From Leptothoe spongobia TAU-MAC 1115 (GTDB taxonomy: Bacteria > Cyanobacteriota > Cyanobacteriia > Phormidesmidales > Phormidesmidaceae): DNA of 64,000 nucleotides. The stretch spans positions 1 through 64,000 of the forward strand of contig NZ_JADOES010000009.1 in NCBI RefSeq assembly GCF_018739885.1, given 5' to 3'. Under the pieces are notes generated by a model. The model saw only the letters and a list, made by a program, of their open reading frames with translations, made no database searches and had not been told where the DNA came from. This document shows positions 32,229 through 41,507 of the stretch, piece after piece. Numbering within the stretch: position 1 is the first letter of the stretch; the number at the start of each line of letters is the position of its first letter. A program made the translations under genes and the position numbers.

Positions 32229-33530
32229 GTGCGTTCTAGAAGCTGGCAAAGACGATGGTTTGACCCGCTAAAATTTTTGATGCTGCTGCTAGCAGCTCAG
32301 ATTATAGGTCTACTGCTATGGGGATTGACTTGGCCCCAATCGCCGCCAGTAGAGCTGTCGTTTGTCGTACCTCAAGATGAGGTACAACCTTGGCAAACCG
32401 TGATCGCTAAATTCGAGAAAAGTCACCCAGACATTCAAATTCAGTTAGTCACTGATCCAGACCTCGACTACACGACCGACCAGCGTAAGGCTATTTATAC
32501 TGCTGATTTTCAGTTTCCCAGAGCCCAGTATGATTTGGTCTACATGGACATTATGTGGCCGTTACAGTTTACGGAGAGCTTACAAGATTTAACCCCCTAT
32601 GTAGAAGAAGACAACATGTCCCTCTCCGGCTTTTTAGCTAGTGAGTTATCTGCAGGCGAGTTGGATGGCACCCTCTATCGCATCCCCATGCGGGCAGATG
32701 TAGGACTGTTATACTATCGCCAAGATCTTCTACAACAGAGGGGTGTCAGCTTACCCAAGACTCTGCCTGAGCTAACCCAAGCTGTCAGGCTCCTACAGCC
32801 CTCCATTGGTTATCTCTGGCAAGGAAGTCGTTATGAGGGATTAGTCGCAAATTTTGTCGAAGTATTGGCAGGTTTTGGCGCTAGTTGGATTGATCCTGAA
32901 ACGGGAAAAGTGGAACTTGATACCCCCATGGCCATCGAAGCCGCCACTCTTTTGCAGGACCTTATTCAAAAAGGCATCTCACCCGATGAAGTACGTACTT
33001 ACATTGAGCAAGATTCCCTCCAACGATTTCTAGAGGGACAGACGATCTTTTTACGGGGATGGCCATACTTCTGGAATCAGATACAAAACTCAGATTTGAA
33101 TGGAAAGGTTGAAATCGAACTTCCCTTTGCCTTCACCAATGACCCTGGCATTGGCTGCCGTGGTGGGTGGGGATTTGGCATCCCACAAAATTCAGCCCAT
33201 CCCGAGGAAGCATGGGAAGCGATTAAATACTTAACCAGTGAAACAGCTCAACGAGAGTTTGTCCTGGCATCCGGTTTCCTACCCAGTCGAACGATCCTCT
33301 TTCAGGATCCAGACATTGTGAAAAAATACCCACACATGCCACAGATGCTGGAATATTTGGAAAGTTCATCTGTCTTTCGCCCTGTGATCAAAGACTATGA
33401 AGCAGCCTCCAAAATTTTGCAATCTGCCCTCAGTGATATTCTGCGCGGACAGCAATCCGTCAAGGCTGCGATGAAACAGGCCCAGACTGAGACAGAAGAC
33501 TTACTTCAGTCGGTCTCGCCAGGAGGTTAA
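32229..33530 (+). CDS. ABC transporter substrate-binding protein, family 1 (sugar type)
   Basis: 433 residues. Type-1 extracellular solute-binding fold: N-terminal anchor (residues 16-36, hydrophobic with a TWPQSP end), then VELSFVVPQDEVQPW, YDLVYMDIMWPLQFTESLQDLTPYVEEDN, the YRIPMRADVGLLYYRQDLL hinge and RGGWGFGIPQNSAHPEEAWEAIKYL. These are maltose/trehalose-type features. There is no lipobox Cys, so it is probably membrane-anchored by its N-terminal helix. The start is GTG at 32229. No permease or ATPase gene is in the window, so it is an orphan component. Its last 71 bases overlap the end of the convergent kinase gene. Confidence 0.85.
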   Translation: MRSRSWQRRWFDPLKFLMLLLAAQIIGLLLWGLTWPQSPPVELSFVVPQDEVQPWQTVIAKFEKSHPDIQIQLVTDPDLDYTTDQRKAIYTADFQFPRAQYDLVYMDIMWPLQFTESLQDLTPYVEEDNMSLSGFLASELSAGELDGTLYRIPMRADVGLLYYRQDLLQQRGVSLPKTLPELTQAVRLLQPSIGYLWQGSRYEGLVANFVEVLAGFGASWIDPETGKVELDTPMAIEAATLLQDLIQKGISPDEVRTYIEQDSLQRFLEGQTIFLRGWPYFWNQIQNSDLNGKVEIELPFAFTNDPGIGCRGGWGFGIPQNSAHPEEAWEAIKYLTSETAQREFVLASGFLPSRTILFQDPDIVKKYPHMPQMLEYLESSSVFRPVIKDYEAASKILQSALSDILRGQQSVKAAMKQAQTETEDLLQSVSPGG

Positions 33531-34548
33531 GCGATTGATCGGCAAGACGCTGCCGCGCCATCCACCATTGCCAACCCACAAATAGTTGTAATAACAACAG
33601 TCCTAGATTTGCGGCAAGCAACCAATTCAAAGGAGGTTGCTTCTTTTGGCGAGACGGTTGCACAACCTGAGGATTGACCAGTCGGCTTAACAAGACCTCA
33701 GCATTGAGGGGACGCTGTCCCGGAAAAGGAGCCATCATGTCATCTAGCAGTTGAGCCAAGCCGATATCAATGGATTGGACAACCTGGTCACGCCAAGTGA
33801 GCTGCCCTGTCGTGTCATCCTCCGGTAAGTCAATCGGGTGTTGCCCTGTTAACAAATAGACAAATGAACGGCCTAGAGCATAGAAATCTGACTGGGGCAC
33901 AGCACGGCCATTAATTTGTTCTAGAGGGGTATACCCTGGCGACACAACACTCGTAATATCACGCTGGCCTGCTACCTTGGCAAAGTAGGTACTCGTCATT
34001 GGACGGACGGTGCCAAAGTCCACTAGAGCTAACTGTCCTGTGGGCCGCAGCATAATGTTAGAGAGCTTAATATCTCGATGAAAAAGTTCTTCCCTGTGGA
34101 GCTGGGCCAGTAATTCCACAAGCTGTTTCATCCAATCACGAGCCTTTGCCTGATTAATGGGACCATACTGCTGCAACCAGTCGTCGAGATTAATGCCTTC
34201 AATACTTTCCATCACAAGACAGTAAAGCTCTCTCCCCTCAATCTCCAGAGAGAAATAACCGTCAGGCTCTACCTGAGGAATACCAGAATGATTGAGCTTC
34301 TGGAGGGTTGCTGCCTCACGCTCAAATAACGGTTGCAATATTTTCTTTTTGAGGACTTTCAGTACCTTAGTTTGCCCCTGGTCATCGATTTCAAATACCT
34401 CCGAAGGCTCCCACTCATCCAGCTCTCGCAATGGCCGGATCAGACGATAGCGCCCTTCTACCAACAGAGGAGTGTGACAAGATTTACAATGGGACAACTC
34501 GTCTGGGTTATCACGATGCCCGCATCGAGGATTTATGCAATAGGTCAT
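33460..34548 (-). CDS. Ser/Thr protein kinase with N-terminal four-Cys zinc ribbon
   Basis: 362 residues. Zinc ribbon Cys4-Cys9-Cys21-Cys24 at the N-terminus, then a Hanks-type kinase domain from GRYRLIRPL (about 32-290): Lys in VLKVLKKK, Glu in EREAATLQKL, catalytic loop HRDIKLSN with Asp159, DFGTVRP metal motif, and the SPGYTPLEQ activation-loop end. All catalytic residues are present. A single membrane helix (about 312-330, LLAANLGLLLLQLFVGW) leaves a short tail. The gene follows the STAND ATPase by 27 bases on the same strand, so the two are probably co-transcribed. The C-terminal coding sequence overlaps the convergent substrate-binding protein gene by 71 bases. Confidence 0.9.
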   Translation of the reverse strand: MTYCINPRCGHRDNPDELSHCKSCHTPLLVEGRYRLIRPLRELDEWEPSEVFEIDDQGQTKVLKVLKKKILQPLFEREAATLQKLNHSGIPQVEPDGYFSLEIEGRELYCLVMESIEGINLDDWLQQYGPINQAKARDWMKQLVELLAQLHREELFHRDIKLSNIMLRPTGQLALVDFGTVRPMTSTYFAKVAGQRDITSVVSPGYTPLEQINGRAVPQSDFYALGRSFVYLLTGQHPIDLPEDDTTGQLTWRDQVVQSIDIGLAQLLDDMMAPFPGQRPLNAEVLLSRLVNPQVVQPSRQKKQPPLNWLLAANLGLLLLQLFVGWQWWMARQRLADQSLNLLARPTEVSLLSQSGPVSSQP

Positions 34549-34575
34549 GGGGCTACTGTTAAGGATGATTTATTC

Positions 34576-35886
34576 CTAAGGCACATGGTGACGCACATAC
34601 TCCATAACCACAGGAATCAGGGTAAACCCAACAGCGCTTTTCTCAATCAAGGAGCGGCGCAGTAGAGCACTAATGGCTTCTAGACAACGGGGATGTTCGA
34701 TCGCTTCAATGGGCATCGGTTCTGCATTCTCGGCCAGCATTCCCAAAATATCTTGCTCAGCCTCAGACAGGCGCTCATACTGCTGGTCAATCAGATACTC
34801 AATATTGCCAACAACGGTGCGTTTTTGACCTAAAAAGCGCCGGACATCGCCATCAAATAAGTCTTGGATAGTCATGGCAACAATCCTCAGCATCAAGGGG
34901 TTACCTCGATATTGGCTGATCAGACTTTTCCAATAAGACTTTGTTGCCGTGGGTAAGCGTTCCGCTGCTAAAATCTGGGCTGCATCCTCATACTGTAATC
35001 CCCCTAATTCTAGATAACGAATAGGGCTATTGACAGCTTTAGATCCGGCCAACTCTTGATTGCGTTCACGACTGGTGACCACGATGCAACTTTGGTGGGG
35101 TTGTTCTCCTAAGCATTTGAGTAGCTCGCGATAGTTGGCATAATTGGGTGCATATTCACTCACCAGGCTGCCGCTACTGAAAATACTCTCCAGGTTATCA
35201 ATCACGACTAGACAGCGATGCTCTCTCAAATAGTTCATCAGAGCACTGAGCTGGTCATACCATTCATCTGAATGAGGTGTAATGTCATCTGGCAATTTAT
35301 TCAGCCACTGCCCCAGAACATTGTCTAAGGCGGGTTGATGACGTAATGATTGCCAAATCACGCCATCAAATTGTTTTTGGACAGCTTTAGCCAGGGTGAT
35401 CGCTAGGGATGTTTTGCCCATGCCTGCTGGCCCAATGATGGAGACAAAACGGCAGGCAGAGGTGCCCAGCATCCAATGCTTGAGCTGATCTAGCTCTACC
35501 TGACGACCATAGAGGGCAGGCACATCGGGCATTTGATTCCAATTAATCGCTATTTGGGTAGAGCGGTAACCGACGGCTTCTAACCAATCGGCAACATCGC
35601 GCCAGCTTTCTAAGGAGTTGCGATCGCGCCCTGTCAGTCGCTCCAAATAGCGATACAGCCCCTGACTCAAGGCGACTTCCACCGTCCGCACCGCAATTAC
35701 TTGCTGCTTGGCAATTTCCGCCGGACTATGGCCCAAGAGCAATCCCCGCAGCCGAGTTTGCTCTGCAGTCGTCAGCCCATATTGCTTGTGGGGCATCAGC
35801 TCAGCCTTGGCCTTAGCTAAATCCTCGTATAGCTGCGCCAAATTCCACTGGGCAGCGGCTTGTTCAAACAGCTGTTCTGTAGCCAT
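34576..35886 (-). CDS. STAND (NB-ARC) ATPase without C-terminal sensor repeats
   Basis: 436 residues. N-terminal HTH-like part: a YGLTTAEQTRLRGLLLGHSP segment, then EIAKQQVIAVRTVEVALSQGLYRYLE, a fused domain commonly seen before NB-ARC in cyanobacteria. The ATPase begins at PALYGRQVELDQLKHWM, with Walker A GPAGMGKTSLA, Walker B CLVVIDNLES, the TSRER sensor and GNPLMLRIVA, ending in the winged helix (LSEAEQDILGMLAENAEP). The usual WD40 or TPR sensor that follows is absent: the frame ends at VVMEYVRHHVP and the kinase gene starts 27 bases later. It may signal through a partner instead of its own repeats. Regulators of this kind include defence and signalling switches. Confidence 0.85.
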   Translation of the reverse strand: MATEQLFEQAAAQWNLAQLYEDLAKAKAELMPHKQYGLTTAEQTRLRGLLLGHSPAEIAKQQVIAVRTVEVALSQGLYRYLERLTGRDRNSLESWRDVADWLEAVGYRSTQIAINWNQMPDVPALYGRQVELDQLKHWMLGTSACRFVSIIGPAGMGKTSLAITLAKAVQKQFDGVIWQSLRHQPALDNVLGQWLNKLPDDITPHSDEWYDQLSALMNYLREHRCLVVIDNLESIFSSGSLVSEYAPNYANYRELLKCLGEQPHQSCIVVTSRERNQELAGSKAVNSPIRYLELGGLQYEDAAQILAAERLPTATKSYWKSLISQYRGNPLMLRIVAMTIQDLFDGDVRRFLGQKRTVVGNIEYLIDQQYERLSEAEQDILGMLAENAEPMPIEAIEHPRCLEAISALLRRSLIEKSAVGFTLIPVVMEYVRHHVP

Positions 35887-35997
35887 AGGTCAGATTACAG
35901 GTTATGGGCAATTTTAACCGATTGTTTCCGATGAGCAGCAGATTCATAATTGAACCAGGCATGATTATGCCCCCTTAATCTATGGTCGTGCCGTTGC

Positions 35998-37557
35998 TTA
36001 AGCAACCGTTTCAACCCAAGGCATATCGACCAAAAAGGTTGTTCCTACACCGACCTGACTTTCGACCTCAATCTTCCCACCATGCAGTTCTAAGCATTTT
36101 TTCACAACCGCTAACCCCAGACCTGTGCCAGAAAAGGACTTTACATTTTGTCCCCGGTGAAACGAGTCAAATAGGTGCTGTTGATCGTCTGCGGGTACCC
36201 CTATACCTTGATCACTGACTTGAAAACGAGTGTGACCTTGCTCGCCAAAAATCATGAGTTGAATTTCACTTTCCGGAGGTGAGTATTTAATCGCATTTGT
36301 GAGCAAACTCATCAACATTGCCCGTAAAAGGCGTTCATCTAGATAGGCCTCATCACAAGCACCTTGCTGCTCAACCATAATGTAATGCTGTGATTGGGTA
36401 TTAAACTTGACTTCTCCCACTAATTGTTGGCAAAAGTCTTTCAATTCAACGAGTTGGGGATTAAATTCTAGCTTGCCTGCTTCTGCGCGAGTCAGTAGTA
36501 AAATATCGGACAACAACTGTGCCATGGTCTTTGCCGCTGACTGGATGCGTCTCAGGTTACGAGAACGTTTGGCCTCAGACCAGGCAACATTTTGATTATC
36601 TAATAGTTGAGCTGATACTAAAATAGCGCTCAGTGGTGTTCTCAGTTCATGGGATGCCAAGGAGAAAAAATTTAGCTTTAGATCGGTCAATTCTTTAGCC
36701 TGTTCAATCTCTTTATAGGTTGTCTCAATTTCTTGACGACGATTTAACTCAGTAGTCAAAATCTCTTTTGTAGTTTGCAAATCCGCTGTTTTCGCCTGCA
36801 ATTCTGCAGTCAGATGTTCAGTTTCATGCTGCCGCAAGCTCGCTATTTTCTGATACTGCGTTAGGGTTTGCATTAACCAACCGTATAAAATCCCTAGAAC
36901 AATACTTCCTAGACCCGCCACCAGTCCCATTAACCACAGCTCATTATTAATACTGACGGTGGTATCAGCCATTTCCCACTGACGTTCGACACTGCCCTCA
37001 TCCAATAATGCCTGTAAAGCAAGATGCGCATCGACTCGGGCCTCACTACTCTGTTGAGCAATTTCCAAGCGGGTCAACAGATCGAGCTGGCCAACTTTAT
37101 ACTGCTCAATGCCCTCTTCTAAAATTTCTACATGGGTTTCAGTAGCAGCTCTCAAACGTTCTAATGCTTCTCTATACACCAGGGCTTCTTCAAAGACAGC
37201 CTCTTGTTCGACGGCTTCATGCTCTGCCTTGAGTTCGTCAAGATAACCATTAACGATCTCAAGTTTTGTGTTGTAACGTTCTAGCGCGTTGGCTTCTGCC
37301 GTATCCAGATAGGATTGATGGCTGACTTCTGCTTCTGCGATCGCAACCAATAATCCATTTAAATAAGCATAGGCTTCCCCTTCGTTCTCAACTTGCCCAG
37401 GGGGATAAACTCGATCCACGATGGCATTGCGGGCCAGTAGAGCCGTACCTAAAAGGGTGGCGATCGCAACGCCAAACCCCACAGTTAGCCATTGTTGAGA
37501 ACGAGGACGATGCATCTGAAAGGCAGGTGATGATTGTAAGTATCGGCTCAACCACAT
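35998..37557 (-). CDS. Sensor histidine kinase
   Basis: 519 residues. Two membrane helices (about 27-47 and 215-235) bracket a periplasmic, entirely helical sensor region of about 165 residues, CHASE3-like or four-helix-bundle in character. A long coiled coil (about 240-285) leads to HisKA with the phospho-acceptor in SHELRTPLS, then HATPase_c: N box LLTNAIKYS, G1 DQGIGVP, F box LFDSFHRG, G2 GTGLGLAVV. It is complete and probably active. It is divergent from an OmpR-family regulator across a 150-base gap, and the pair is almost certainly one two-component system. The start may be this ATG or the one 14 codons later (MHRPRSQ). Confidence 0.9.
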   Translation of the reverse strand: MWLSRYLQSSPAFQMHRPRSQQWLTVGFGVAIATLLGTALLARNAIVDRVYPPGQVENEGEAYAYLNGLLVAIAEAEVSHQSYLDTAEANALERYNTKLEIVNGYLDELKAEHEAVEQEAVFEEALVYREALERLRAATETHVEILEEGIEQYKVGQLDLLTRLEIAQQSSEARVDAHLALQALLDEGSVERQWEMADTTVSINNELWLMGLVAGLGSIVLGILYGWLMQTLTQYQKIASLRQHETEHLTAELQAKTADLQTTKEILTTELNRRQEIETTYKEIEQAKELTDLKLNFFSLASHELRTPLSAILVSAQLLDNQNVAWSEAKRSRNLRRIQSAAKTMAQLLSDILLLTRAEAGKLEFNPQLVELKDFCQQLVGEVKFNTQSQHYIMVEQQGACDEAYLDERLLRAMLMSLLTNAIKYSPPESEIQLMIFGEQGHTRFQVSDQGIGVPADDQQHLFDSFHRGQNVKSFSGTGLGLAVVKKCLELHGGKIEVESQVGVGTTFLVDMPWVETVA

Positions 37558-37707
37558 CCAAGGTCAGACTAGTTGCCTATATAGGCAAACACCAGTTCTG
37601 GACCTGGACAACATTGAACTAAAGGGCAGCTGATAAGATCCACCATAATCTAGACAGCTCGATTTAAGCGTCGCTATAGTCAGAGTAATGAACTGGATAC
37701 GTTTCCC

Positions 37708-38385
37708 ATGCGCATTCTCTTAGTGGAAGATGACCTGCAGCTCGGTGAAGGATTAACAGAAGCTTTAACCGATGAGGGGCACGTGGTGGACTGGGTAACA
37801 GATGGTGAGATGGGATGGATTCAGGCAACGGATCTCACCTATGATCTGATGGTATTGGATGTCATGCTGCCTAAGATTAATGGCATTCACCTATGTCGAC
37901 GATTAAGGGAAGCAGGCAGACGATTGCCCATCTTGATGCTAACAGCCCGAGATACCAATACAGATAAAGTCGCAGGTTTAGATGCTGGGGCTGATGATTA
38001 CGTGGTTAAACCCTTTGACCTACTAGAGCTATTAGCCCGACTAAGGGCTTTGCTCCGGCGCAGCACCCTGGGAGAAGCAGGCACCATGCTGGCTTGGGAG
38101 CAGGCACAACTCGATGCAGCCACCCATGAAGCTTTTTACAATGGTGTTTCTCTACAGCTAACGCCCAAAGAATTTAGCCTTCTGGAATTGTTTTTGCGCA
38201 GTGGGCGACGGGTCTTGAGCCGATCGGTCTTAATTGATCAATGCTGGTCTGTGCATACACTCCCCGATGAGGAAACCGTTAAGTCCCATCTCAAAAGTTT
38301 GCGACAAAAACTGAAAAAGGCTGGTGCACCAGCAGACTTTATCGAAACGGTCCATGGTGTAGGCTATCGCCTCAAACAGCCATAG
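37708..38385 (+). CDS. OmpR-family response regulator
   Basis: 225 residues. Receiver domain with the acidic pair EDD at 7-9, phospho-acceptor Asp51 (LDVMLPK), Thr in MLTA and Lys in VVKPFD. The C-terminal winged helix (about 130-225) has LTPKEFSLLELFLRSGRRVLSR, and ends with an FIETVHGVGYRLK motif. It probably binds DNA as a phosphorylated dimer and controls the neighbouring secreted-protein gene and itself; this is inference from position. It is divergent from its likely kinase. Confidence 0.93.
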   Translation: MRILLVEDDLQLGEGLTEALTDEGHVVDWVTDGEMGWIQATDLTYDLMVLDVMLPKINGIHLCRRLREAGRRLPILMLTARDTNTDKVAGLDAGADDYVVKPFDLLELLARLRALLRRSTLGEAGTMLAWEQAQLDAATHEAFYNGVSLQLTPKEFSLLELFLRSGRRVLSRSVLIDQCWSVHTLPDEETVKSHLKSLRQKLKKAGAPADFIETVHGVGYRLKQP

Positions 38386-38556
38386 AGGATGACTTTCAGC
38401 TGTTTTAAGTCTGGGCAATCGTCTTAGGTTTTTGAACACCTAATGTTCAGACTTGCCTACCTAACCGATATCTCCCCGAATTTTTCCTCAGATCTTGCCA
38501 AGGCACTTTCTAGGGTGGAGATGTCGCATCAAGGAAATGCTGATTTCTAAAAGATT

Positions 38557-39270
38557 ATGAAACTTAAACTTTTGTCAACGCTAATAGGCGCAAGCTCACT
38601 TTTGGTCCTGCCCCTAACCCGTCAAGTTCAAGCAGAAACCGCCGCCTGTCCAACTAAATATGAGGGCATCGAGCTGAGTGATGGTCAACGAACACAATTA
38701 CAAACACTACAAGGAGAGTTGGATAATCAAATCGCTGAAATCCTTGCCCCCTCTTCTGAAGCAGATTCTCCTGAAGCAGAAGAGGAGCTGGCTCAATTAG
38801 AAGAAGAGTTCGATAGCCAAGTCAATGCTCTCCTCTCGCCTGAACAAGAAGAGCAAGTGGGGCAACTAGATGCCTGGGCAGAAGATCGGATCGCCACCAT
38901 TGCCCCTGAGTTGTTAACGGCAGAAGAGGAAGAAACAGCATTAACACCTGAACAGGAGGCAGCATTAGATGCAGTTGAAGAACAATACGATCAATACTTT
39001 CAAAGCCTTTTAACTTCTGAACAGAAACAACAAGTGGTCATGCTCGAAGAAGAGTTTGATGCGGAAGCAGGCGCAGCAGGATTAGGGCCAAGTGCTGAGC
39101 AAGAGGCCAGCATTGAGATGGCTGAAGCTGCATTTGAAGAAGACGTTATGGGGATTCTGACCGATGAACAACATCAGCAAATCGACAACAATCTAGCAGC
39201 TTGCGCTGTCCCTGAAGCTGCTCCTGAAGCCGCTCCCGAATCTGCCCCTGAACCCGACCAAAAATTCTAG
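38557..39270 (+). CDS. Secreted acidic helical protein with three LT/SxEQ repeats
   Basis: 237 residues. A signal peptide (1-26, ending VQA-E). The mature protein is very Glu/Gln-rich and helical, with three repeats built around LLSPEQEEQV, LLTSEQKQQV and ILTDEQHQQI. Each repeat follows a helix with an EEEFD- or VEEQYD-like segment. The LTxEQ pattern is reminiscent of the CpxP/Spy periplasmic chaperone family. Two cysteines, near residue 30 and near the end, may pair. The tail is a low-complexity run of PEAAPESAP type. Directly downstream of the response regulator gene (171 bases), as cpxP is of the Cpx system, so a periplasmic stress sensor or effector is plausible. Confidence 0.6.
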   Translation: MKLKLLSTLIGASSLLVLPLTRQVQAETAACPTKYEGIELSDGQRTQLQTLQGELDNQIAEILAPSSEADSPEAEEELAQLEEEFDSQVNALLSPEQEEQVGQLDAWAEDRIATIAPELLTAEEEETALTPEQEAALDAVEEQYDQYFQSLLTSEQKQQVVMLEEEFDAEAGAAGLGPSAEQEASIEMAEAAFEEDVMGILTDEQHQQIDNNLAACAVPEAAPEAAPESAPEPDQKF

Positions 39271-39419
39271 ATGGCGGATCCCATGGAGAAGCGCTATAGC
39301 GAGGGATGTTTTGACACAGTCTCATGGGGACTCAACCAGGAAATTCATTGTCTCTAGGCATTGGACTGATGAGATTGGGCCTATGATAGGCATATGTGAG
39401 CTGTGTCATTAATGCCCTA

Positions 39420-41369
39420 ATGAGTTCACCCCGTATTCATCCAGATACCATCGACGATGTCCGCCAGCGAGCAGACATCGTCGATGTGGTGTCTGAACAT
39501 GTGGTCCTCAAAAAACAGGGCAAGGACTTTACCGGTCTGTGTCCGTTCCACGATGACAAGTCTCCCAGCTTTAGCGTTAGTCCTACCAAACAGTTCTACT
39601 ACTGCTTTAGCTGCGGTGCTGGCGGTAATGCCTTTAAGTTTTTGATGGAGCTGGGGCAGCAGTCATTTGCTGAGGTGGTGCTAGACCTGGCGCGCCGCTA
39701 TCAGGTGCCGGTCAAGACGATGGAGCCTGCAAAACAGCAGGAGTATCAACGCAAAGTGACGCTGCGGGAGCAGCTATTCGAAATTCTCACGGTGACGGCC
39801 AAGTTTTATGAGCATGCGCTTTATCAAAGTGTGGGGCAGCAGGCCCTAGCGTACTTGCGATCGCAACGCCAATTTGATGACGCTATCCTCAAACGATTTA
39901 CCTTCGGCTATGCCCCCGACGGCTGGCAGCCTCTCTACGGATATCTCGTTGAGCAAAAAAACTATTCGGTCAAGCTGGTTGAACAAGCTGGACTGATTCT
40001 TCCTAACAAGAATGGGACGAACTATTATGATCGGTTTCGGGACCGCGTCATGGTTCCTATCCACGATCCCAATGGCCGCATTATCGGCTTTGGCGGGCGG
40101 TGTCTAGGGGATGCCAAGCCCAAGTATTTAAACTCCCCTGAAACTGAGCTATTTGATAAGAGTAAGACTCTGTATGGATTAGACAAGGCGAAGGGTGCGA
40201 TCGCAAAGCAAGACCGTGCCATCGTCGTCGAAGGCTACTTTGATGTAGTAGCCCTCCATGCCGCAGGCATTACCAATGCTGTCGCATCCCTGGGGACGGC
40301 TCTCAATGCCGGTCAAGTGCGTCAGCTACTGCGCTATACCGAATCAAAACAAATCGTTTTTAACTTCGATGCTGATGCCGCAGGGATTAAAGCTGCCCAG
40401 CGCGCCATTGGAGAAGTGACCGAAATGGCCCATCGAGGGGATGTACAGCTACGTATTCTCAACATACCTGACGGCAAAGACCCCGACGATTTCCTCAGGA
40501 CCCATGTCTCCGATGAATACAACGCCCTGGTTGAAGCTGCCCCCCTATGGCTCGACTGGCAAATCCAGCAAACCCTCAAGCCCCTAGATCTAAAACAGGC
40601 CGACCAGTTTCAAACCGCTTCCCAGGATATCGTCAAACTGCTGGCGGACATCGCTAACGCGGACACCCGCACCCACTATATTCGCTACTGCGCCGAAATC
40701 TTTAGCCAGGGGGATGCTCGCCTAGTACCCCTGCTGGCCGAGAACTTTTTGGCTCAGGTACGTCGTCAGCGTCGTTCACCCGATGACGCCAAAAAGACAT
40801 TCAAAGTCGCCATCAAAAAAAGTGCCCTGGAAGAGGCAGAGGGCTGGCTACTGAGGGTTTACATTCACATACCCAACAATCGCCAGGCTGTTAAGGAAGC
40901 CCTGGAAGAACGAGATTTACAACTGAGCTTTTCTCACCATCGCGCCCTCTGGCGCATGATGCTACAGTGGCAAGTCGCCGATGAAGCCCAAGCTGAATCA
41001 TATCCCATCAGTCTTTTGGAACAACTACGGAACCTCGCATCAGAATCCACAGGCCCCCTCTCCCAGGTTCATCATCTCCTCTACCTGGATGAAAAAACAC
41101 AGCGAGATATTCTCCGTGCACCCCTAATCATTCGAGCATCAGTGGCCTGCATGGAGAAAACGCTCTGTGAGAAACGCTATCGTTACTTTCTCAAACTGTG
41201 GGAAGAGACCGACCTGGAAACCCATCCTGAAGAATGCAGCTATTACCAAAAACAAAGCTACGCTGAGAAAAAACGCATTGCTGAATTAGAGCAAGAACGC
41301 CAGGTAGCCTTTGAAGACTTAGCCGGTCTACCTTGGGTAGGTGAATTTTATGGTCAGTTAGAAGGCTAG
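39420..41369 (+). CDS. dnaG: DNA primase DnaG
   Basis: About 649 residues from ATG 39420 (MSSPRIHPD). The N-terminal zinc-binding domain has CPFHDDKSPSFSV and FYYCFSCGAGGNA (C-x2-H ... C-x2-C). The TOPRIM core has YGLDKAKGAI, IVVEGYFDVVALHAAGITNAVASLGTAL and FNFDADAAG with the catalytic acidic triad, and the RNA-synthesis domain carries DRVMVPIHDPNGRIIGFGGR. The C-terminal helicase-interaction part is diverged, as usual in cyanobacteria. The start was chosen because the upstream eight codons from 39396 are not family-like. Confidence 0.95.
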   Translation: MSSPRIHPDTIDDVRQRADIVDVVSEHVVLKKQGKDFTGLCPFHDDKSPSFSVSPTKQFYYCFSCGAGGNAFKFLMELGQQSFAEVVLDLARRYQVPVKTMEPAKQQEYQRKVTLREQLFEILTVTAKFYEHALYQSVGQQALAYLRSQRQFDDAILKRFTFGYAPDGWQPLYGYLVEQKNYSVKLVEQAGLILPNKNGTNYYDRFRDRVMVPIHDPNGRIIGFGGRCLGDAKPKYLNSPETELFDKSKTLYGLDKAKGAIAKQDRAIVVEGYFDVVALHAAGITNAVASLGTALNAGQVRQLLRYTESKQIVFNFDADAAGIKAAQRAIGEVTEMAHRGDVQLRILNIPDGKDPDDFLRTHVSDEYNALVEAAPLWLDWQIQQTLKPLDLKQADQFQTASQDIVKLLADIANADTRTHYIRYCAEIFSQGDARLVPLLAENFLAQVRRQRRSPDDAKKTFKVAIKKSALEEAEGWLLRVYIHIPNNRQAVKEALEERDLQLSFSHHRALWRMMLQWQVADEAQAESYPISLLEQLRNLASESTGPLSQVHHLLYLDEKTQRDILRAPLIIRASVACMEKTLCEKRYRYFLKLWEETDLETHPEECSYYQKQSYAEKKRIAELEQERQVAFEDLAGLPWVGEFYGQLEG

Positions 41370-41507
41370 AAGACGATAGCTTTGCGCCCATCATTAAAGA
41401 CAACAGTGATCACTCACACCCTTTAAAAACAGAAACGGGGTGAGACTATGGAGCACTTCCACTACTGGATGCATTTAGCAGTTTGCTAGATTGCATTTTT
41501 ATCCAGA

